From contig JAFLCE010000027.1 in the NCBI GenBank assembly GCA_017303655.1, forward strand, positions 1-43,031: DNA of 43,031 nucleotides. Direction: 5' to 3'. The stretch is from Anaerolineae bacterium (GTDB lineage: Bacteria > Chloroflexota > Anaerolineae > Anaerolineales > Villigracilaceae). The notes beneath the pieces were generated by a model that saw only the letters and a list, made by a program, of their open reading frames with translations, ran no database searches and was not told the origin of the DNA. The position numbers were made by a program, and so were the translations under genes. Shown in pieces: positions 39,051-43,031 of the stretch. How positions within the stretch are numbered: position 1 is the first letter of the stretch; each line of letters begins with the position of its first letter.

Positions 39051-41149
39051 GGTTGTGCCGGGCGCAGGATGGGGTGCGGCGCTTCATTGCGCTCGACAAA
39101 AAAGCGGTCAGGCAGGGGAATGGGTTCTATCTCACGTTGAGTGGAGATCGAATCTGTGGGGATCAGATAAAGGTTGATCGGGCTGGTGCTACCGAGACGA
39201 ATATCTTGAAATGCAAAAATAAAGTGGCTGCTATCAGGGCTGAATGCGGCATCACGATAACAACAATTGCCTTCGAAGGGCGAGGCGTCTTCGGCTTTGT
39301 GGGTGAAGGCGCTGTAGAAAAACAGGTCGCCAAAGCCATTGTTGCGGACGTTGCTATTGATGAAGAAGAGTAGGTCGCCGTCCCAGTCGAAGTTGACGAT
39401 CTCGTTAGCAAACTCAAAGCGACCGCTTGGGAATTCATCGACGATGGAAGTGGGAATGGCTTCGCAATTTTGGGCATCTACAATGCGGATGGCGTCGGCA
39501 AAGACACCTTTGGAGTTGGCAATAAACTCAATGGCAAGGCGTTTGCCATCATCTGACCATTGAATATCTTTGACAGGAATTGCGTTATAGAGACAGCCGT
39601 CCATTTCCAGTAGGGCGCTGCGGCGGGTGGCAAAGCGTAGTTTTAGCAGATCATACGGCACGATGAAAAGCTCACGGTTCACGCTGATGGCAACTAGTTT
39701 GCCGTCTGGTGAAACGCTGAAGCCTTCAAAATATTCCGCTGAAACATAGTTGATGACGACTTCTTCGACTTCGTTTTCAATATTGACGGTCTTGACGGTC
39801 TTGCCAGACATGTAAAGAATGGTGTTGCCGTCTTTCAACCATTGCAAATTGAACTTTGGAAGTTTATCGTTGGTGAGTTGTTTGCGATCACTGCCATCCA
39901 CGTTCATGACCCAGATGTCATTGTCGCGCAGGAAGGCGATCTTATCCGCGCCGCCGATGATGGGCAAGTTGCTGGTGATCGCTTGTGTGGCGATCTCTGG
40001 AGTGCTGGTGACAATGGGTGTGGCTGTCCATTGAATGACAATGGGTGCGAGAGTTTGGGTAGCGGGTCCGCTAGTGGGTGGGACTGAGGTGTTGGTAGGC
40101 GCCGCGAACATCCCTGCCAACATTTCACCGCCGCCGAAGAAGTAAGCCCCACCGCCGAAGACGAGGAGCAAAATCACGCCGCCGATGATGGTGTATGCAG
40201 GGTTGCGCCGTCGGGTTTGGATGGAAGTAGCCGAGTCTGATTGCGCGGCTTTTTGTTTTTTGACTGTAGCCGTCTTATTAAAAGGTGACACTTTTACGGT
40301 GCTAGGCACCATGGACTCGGGAGTTTGTCCGCGTAGGAAAGCTTTGATGGTTTCGACCAGTTCCACTGCAGTCGAGAAGCGGTCTTCCGGGCTTTTTGCC
40401 ATCGCCGTAGAAATGACTTTTTCCATCCAGACTGGCAGGCTGGGGTTGGCTTCGAGAATACGTGGCACGGGCTCGGTGATATGTTTGATCGCCAGCCCAA
40501 GTGGAGTATCGGCTTGATAAGGCTGTTTGCCGGTCACCATTTCATAAAGGATGACGCCCAGCGCGTAAATGTCGGCTCGTCCGTCAATGCCATCACCGGA
40601 AGCTTGTTCGGGTGCCATATACGCCGGTGTGCCGATGATGGCGGAGCCGGTCATATTGCCAGAGACATCGCCCTGAGTGAATTTGGCAATGCCAAAATCT
40701 GAGATGAGCGGAATGTTCTTGGCACTAAAAAGGATGTTGGCGGGTTTTAAGTCGCGATGGATGATGCCTTTGGAATGCGCTTCATCCAACCCCGGCGCAA
40801 TCTGCTCAATGATCCTGACAGTTTCTTCAATGCTGTAGGTTTTGGCTTTAATGCGTTCCGAAAGCGACCCCCCGCTCATGTAGCGCATGACGAAATAAGG
40901 CTGATTGTTCTCTTCGCCTACATCATAGACCGGCACAATGGCGGGATGCTCCAACTGGGCGATGATCTTTGCCTCACGTTCGAAGCGCATTTTGAATTGC
41001 GGGTCGGCGTGCAGCATTTCAGGCGGCATGAGTTTGATGGCAACCTCGCGCTCGAAGCGCGGGTCATAGCCCCGGTATACAGTGGCAAACCCACCCCGCC
41101 CAAGTTCACCTTTGATTTGATAACGCCCGATTTGCTCTGGAACAGCCAT
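39047..41149 (-). CDS. Transmembrane Ser/Thr protein kinase with C-terminal beta-propeller
   Basis: From the ATG at 41149 it has 700 aa. Kinase domain (about 10-265): GRGGFATVY, K39 in VAIKL, the catalytic loop HRDLKPANIL (D133), DFGIA (D151) and YMAPEQ. A basic linker leads to one transmembrane helix (IIGGVILLLVFGGGAYFF, about 325). A Thr/Pro stretch and an extracellular TolB/WD-like propeller (about 400-700) follow: DNDIWVMNVDGSDRKQLTND, SVSPDGKLVAI, IQWSDDGKRLAIE, AAFSPDSSHFIFA. It should sense something outside and phosphorylate cytoplasmic targets. A promoter at 41158-41186 leaves almost no leader. An upstream TTG (41155) is rejected on that ground. Confidence 0.92.
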   Translation of the reverse strand: MAVPEQIGRYQIKGELGRGGFATVYRGYDPRFEREVAIKLMPPEMLHADPQFKMRFEREAKIIAQLEHPAIVPVYDVGEENNQPYFVMRYMSGGSLSERIKAKTYSIEETVRIIEQIAPGLDEAHSKGIIHRDLKPANILFSAKNIPLISDFGIAKFTQGDVSGNMTGSAIIGTPAYMAPEQASGDGIDGRADIYALGVILYEMVTGKQPYQADTPLGLAIKHITEPVPRILEANPSLPVWMEKVISTAMAKSPEDRFSTAVELVETIKAFLRGQTPESMVPSTVKVSPFNKTATVKKQKAAQSDSATSIQTRRRNPAYTIIGGVILLLVFGGGAYFFGGGEMLAGMFAAPTNTSVPPTSGPATQTLAPIVIQWTATPIVTSTPEIATQAITSNLPIIGGADKIAFLRDNDIWVMNVDGSDRKQLTNDKLPKFNLQWLKDGNTILYMSGKTVKTVNIENEVEEVVINYVSAEYFEGFSVSPDGKLVAISVNRELFIVPYDLLKLRFATRRSALLEMDGCLYNAIPVKDIQWSDDGKRLAIEFIANSKGVFADAIRIVDAQNCEAIPTSIVDEFPSGRFEFANEIVNFDWDGDLLFFINSNVRNNGFGDLFFYSAFTHKAEDASPFEGNCCYRDAAFSPDSSHFIFAFQDIRLGSTSPINLYLIPTDSISTQREIEPIPLPDRFFVERNEAPHPILRPAQP

Positions 41150-41157
41150 AGTCAATA

Positions 41158-41186
41158 AGTATACCGAGTCAAAGTGCCAATGGCAA
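41158..41186 (-). promoter_or_regulatory. Sigma-70 promoter of the kinase gene (leaderless)
   Basis: On the minus strand TTGCCA (41181-41186), a 17-bp spacer and TATACT (41158-41163), 8 nt before the ATG at 41149. Confidence 0.75.
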
Positions 41187-41215
41187 GAAAAAACCCTTAC
41201 AAGATTGATTTGGAC

Positions 41216-41845
41216 TTATGTTGTCATGCTTAGCCCGCCGGTTGCTTCCATCCAGTCGGCGATGAGCTCCACAGCGGTGTTGATGTCGTTGTTTGAAATG
41301 TCAATCTCGATCTTGGGCAGGGTCGAATCTGCAAATAATTTGCGGATGAGCACTTGTTCTTCTACGAACAGATTCAAGTCATCATATTGTGATGGGTTGC
41401 CCGAGACTTTCAACCGTTCTGCGCGGGCGGCGGCAAAGGATTCGGGCGAACGAGTCAGCAGCACAAGCCTGAAGTTGAGCGGTTGCAGGCGTTCTTCCAG
41501 CCAGCGGAAGTCGTAATCTTTTTGATAGGTCATGAGTTGATACATGCGCGTGGAAAGGTGAAAGCGATCCACGATCCATGAATAATATTTCTGTAGTTCA
41601 AATAACTTGACCCAGGTGGCGTAGGTCTCCATGGCAAGTGCTTCTTCCTGCGGCTCAAAATTGATCAACCCGCGCCCCCAGGGGAAGTTGGTGAACGCAC
41701 ACCATTCCCCGGAAATGAGCGGCGAATGGTACTTGTATTTGCGCGGACCCACAATACGCGGGTGTTCGTTCAATGCAAAAGCGATGTCGGTTTTGAAGGT
41801 CAGGCGGGTGCCTTCCAGAATGATTTTGGGGGTTAATTTGCTCAT
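41216..41845 (-). CDS. P-loop NTPase, nucleotide/nucleoside-kinase-like, with atypical Walker A
   Basis: The 209-aa protein begins with IILEGTRLTFKTDIAFAL, which occupies the place of a Walker A loop (G12...K18-T19) but has Phe where the second Gly would be. DRFHLSTRMYQ (about 115) looks like the DRx motif that follows the substrate site in thymidylate- and deoxynucleoside-kinase-like proteins, and FRLVLLTRSPESFAAARAER could be the adenine-side Arg region. Phosphotransfer on a small molecule is a guess. The ATG at 41845 follows a TATAAT by 6 nt and lacks a ribosome site. Upstream in-frame sequence (to 42067) is antisense to the next gene and rejected. Confidence 0.6.
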   Translation of the reverse strand: MSKLTPKIILEGTRLTFKTDIAFALNEHPRIVGPRKYKYHSPLISGEWCAFTNFPWGRGLINFEPQEEALAMETYATWVKLFELQKYYSWIVDRFHLSTRMYQLMTYQKDYDFRWLEERLQPLNFRLVLLTRSPESFAAARAERLKVSGNPSQYDDLNLFVEEQVLIRKLFADSTLPKIEIDISNNDINTAVELIADWMEATGGLSMTT

Positions 41846-41851
41846 AACGCG

Positions 41852-41857
41852 ATTATA
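41852..41857 (-). promoter_or_regulatory. -10 element (TATAAT) before the P-loop gene
   Basis: A perfect TATAAT on the minus strand, 6 nt before the ATG at 41845. No good -35 is present. Confidence 0.5.
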
Positions 41858-41942
41858 CGACCGCAAAAGCCAAAAGATTCTGATAAATTTCTGAAATGAT
41901 TCGGCAAGGTACTTGTGGTATATTCCCCACAAGGTAAAAACT

Positions 41943-42305
41943 ATGGAAGACAAAATCACGATTATCGAAGGACCGCCCCCGATCTTTGAGCACGTCAACG
42001 ACGGTTGGGCAATGGGCTTGAACGAAAGCCCGAATCTCTCCATCCCTGCACTGACCCGCCTGCGCACCTTTAACGGTCCCGCCCTTGTGCAGCGCTGCTA
42101 CACTGCATGGAATAACAAGACCTCCATTCACCTACATTACCGCAATGAGACCGGGCTCGAACAAACCGCACCGATCCTCGCTGCCCGTAATGTAGAAACC
42201 AACGAAGGGCATGTCTTGCTTTTATGGGTATATCTGGACGGCGAAACGGTGGAATACGAAACCGATACAGACGACGACCAGTTCGACGATTACCCCGGCG
42301 AATAA
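41943..42305 (+). CDS. Acidic hypothetical protein
   Basis: This 120-aa protein is not recognised. It starts MEDKITIIEGPPPIFEHVND, has a hydrophilic middle with ALVQRCYTAWNNK and HVLLLWVYLDGE, and ends in a strongly acidic tail (DTDDDQFDDYPGE). No signal peptide, membrane segment or Cys cluster. AAGG precedes the ATG and a TATATT lies about 20 nt upstream. It is divergent from the P-loop gene and ends in a good terminator, so it looks like a real expressed gene. Confidence 0.75.
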   Translation: MEDKITIIEGPPPIFEHVNDGWAMGLNESPNLSIPALTRLRTFNGPALVQRCYTAWNNKTSIHLHYRNETGLEQTAPILAARNVETNEGHVLLLWVYLDGETVEYETDTDDDQFDDYPGE

Positions 42306-42315
42306 GAAAGGATTC

Positions 42316-42350
42316 AAATGACAGTCACCTCAAAAGTGACTGTCATTTTT
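42316..42350 (+). terminator. Rho-independent terminator
   Basis: AAATGACAGTCAC and its complement (42316-42328 and 42336-42348) form a 13-bp stem followed by T residues. Confidence 0.88.
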
Positions 42351-42358
42351 TAACTCAC

Positions 42359-43031
42359 ATGACAACGCTTCTCTCCTCACTCCAATCTGGTTCATTAACC
42401 CTGAGCCTTAACCGCCCCGAACGCGCCAACGCCTTCAACTTTGAAATGACCACGGCATTGCAAGATGCCCTCGCCGCTGCCGAAAAAGATTCGCAGGTGC
42501 GTTGTGTGGTCATTACCGGCAATGGCAAAGTCTTTAGTGCCGGGCAGGATATTACTGAAATGAAAAAAGGCGGCGGGGATATTTCGTACGCAGAGCACTT
42601 GGAAAAAACATACAACCCGCTCATTCTACAAATTCGAAAGATAGGTAAGCCAGTCGTTGCCGCTGTCAATGGAGCTTGTGCAGGCGCGGCATTTGGAATC
42701 GCTTTGGCTTGTGATTTGCGTATCGCCCATACAGGCTCATATTTTGTCGTTGGGTTCAGTGGCATTGCGCTTGCGCCGGATTCTGGTGTTTCACTGTTGC
42801 TTCCAAAACTCATTGGGCTCGGGCGGGCGCAGGAATATTTCTACACCAACAAACCCATCCCAGCACAGTTGGCGTATGAGTGGGGCATCGTGAATCGGCT
42901 GGGGGGATTCAACTATCAGAGTGTATTAAGCCAAATGGTTAGCGACCTGGTTCAAGGTCCGCCTGAGGCGTTTGCTTTAGGGAAGCAGGCGTTCAACGAG
43001 GCGATCCTGCCCAATCTGGCAGATGTCTTAC
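42359..43031 (+). CDS. Enoyl-CoA hydratase/isomerase, PaaG-like (3'-truncated)
   Basis: The frame opens at the ATG at 42359 and runs to the window end (224 codons, no stop). It begins LTLSLNRPERANAFNFEM, has the oxyanion-hole loops SAGQDI and VNGACAGAAFGIALACD of the crotonase fold, and the GFSGIALAPDSGVSLLLP region. The Asp in PDSG, without the Glu pair of hydratases, is as in PaaG (epoxyphenylacetyl-CoA isomerase) and Delta3-enoyl isomerases. Function in aromatic or fatty acid breakdown is plausible. The first Met lies 8 nt after the terminator, with no ribosome site. Confidence 0.88.
   Translation, partial: MTTLLSSLQSGSLTLSLNRPERANAFNFEMTTALQDALAAAEKDSQVRCVVITGNGKVFSAGQDITEMKKGGGDISYAEHLEKTYNPLILQIRKIGKPVVAAVNGACAGAAFGIALACDLRIAHTGSYFVVGFSGIALAPDSGVSLLLPKLIGLGRAQEYFYTNKPIPAQLAYEWGIVNRLGGFNYQSVLSQMVSDLVQGPPEAFALGKQAFNEAILPNLADVL

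Noticed and set aside
41846-42067. Longer N terminus for the P-loop protein
   Set aside because: It is antisense to the acidic protein gene and crosses its promoter; a -10 element and ATG fit the shorter form.
1-43031. tRNA, rRNA, CRISPR arrays, transposases or prophage genes
   Set aside because: Read through both strands for typical motifs (T-loop sequences, regular repeats, DDE or integrase motifs); none was found.

Overview
The window looks like the chromosome of a respiring member of the Chloroflexota, probably class Anaerolineae. This is an inference from gene content: an F420-type LLM oxidoreductase, a SpoVS-like protein, lamin-tail-domain secreted proteins with Thr/Pro linkers, a DUF6798-like membrane protein, a Ser/Thr kinase fused to a beta-propeller, and several palindromic intergenic repeat families. 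No rRNA, tRNA, transposase, integrase or CRISPR array was seen. The first 16 bases match the end of an Illumina TruSeq adapter, so the left edge is a contig end with residual adapter. The right edge cuts an enoyl-CoA hydratase gene.

Bases 1-13000 are mostly single-gene housekeeping units: a CRP/FNR regulator (5'-truncated), a hot-dog thioesterase, an M42 aminopeptidase, a peroxiredoxin-like protein, an LLM oxidoreductase, a MazG-like pyrophosphohydrolase, an SMR exporter, a DUF2306-like protein, a mercaptopyruvate sulfurtransferase, RlmI and PhzF. Two AT-rich accessory spots interrupt this. The first (3866-4946) encodes a putative BamHI-like ExE nuclease plus an overlapping 57-aa protein. The second (11297-11970) encodes a YcxB-like membrane protein beside a 5' remnant of a second phzF. 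A membrane-bound LuxR regulator and a DUF2306 protein follow.

Bases 13886-20847 hold two complete complex II (succinate dehydrogenase/fumarate reductase) operons in tandem on the minus strand, with different gene orders (A-C-D-B, then C-D-A-B). Next come a three-gene membrane protein/FKBP operon, an MFS transporter, an ArsR-AHSA1 pair with a clear promoter and operator, and NADP-type isocitrate dehydrogenase. With complex II this gives a TCA-cycle theme.

Bases 26800-39050 are dominated by pyrimidine metabolism: a nucleobase permease behind a terminator-type leader, CAD-like dihydroorotase pyrC, then pyrF-pyrE-(PNPOx-like)-pyrD. Between pyrC and pyrF lie a DnaA-box-rich 0.5-kb intergenic region that looks like a replication origin, spoVS, a possible small RNA or leader, and an AT-rich secreted module (staphylococcal-nuclease lipoprotein plus a 1065-aa lamin-tail/Ig-like protein). 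The right end carries a kinase/propeller sensor, an unusual P-loop protein, an acidic hypothetical protein and a PaaG-like hydratase.

Several genes (585, 2833, 29732, 41149 and perhaps 41845 and 12103) have a -10-like hexamer 6-9 nt before the ATG, suggesting leaderless transcripts. At least seven palindromic repeat families punctuate the intergenic regions.
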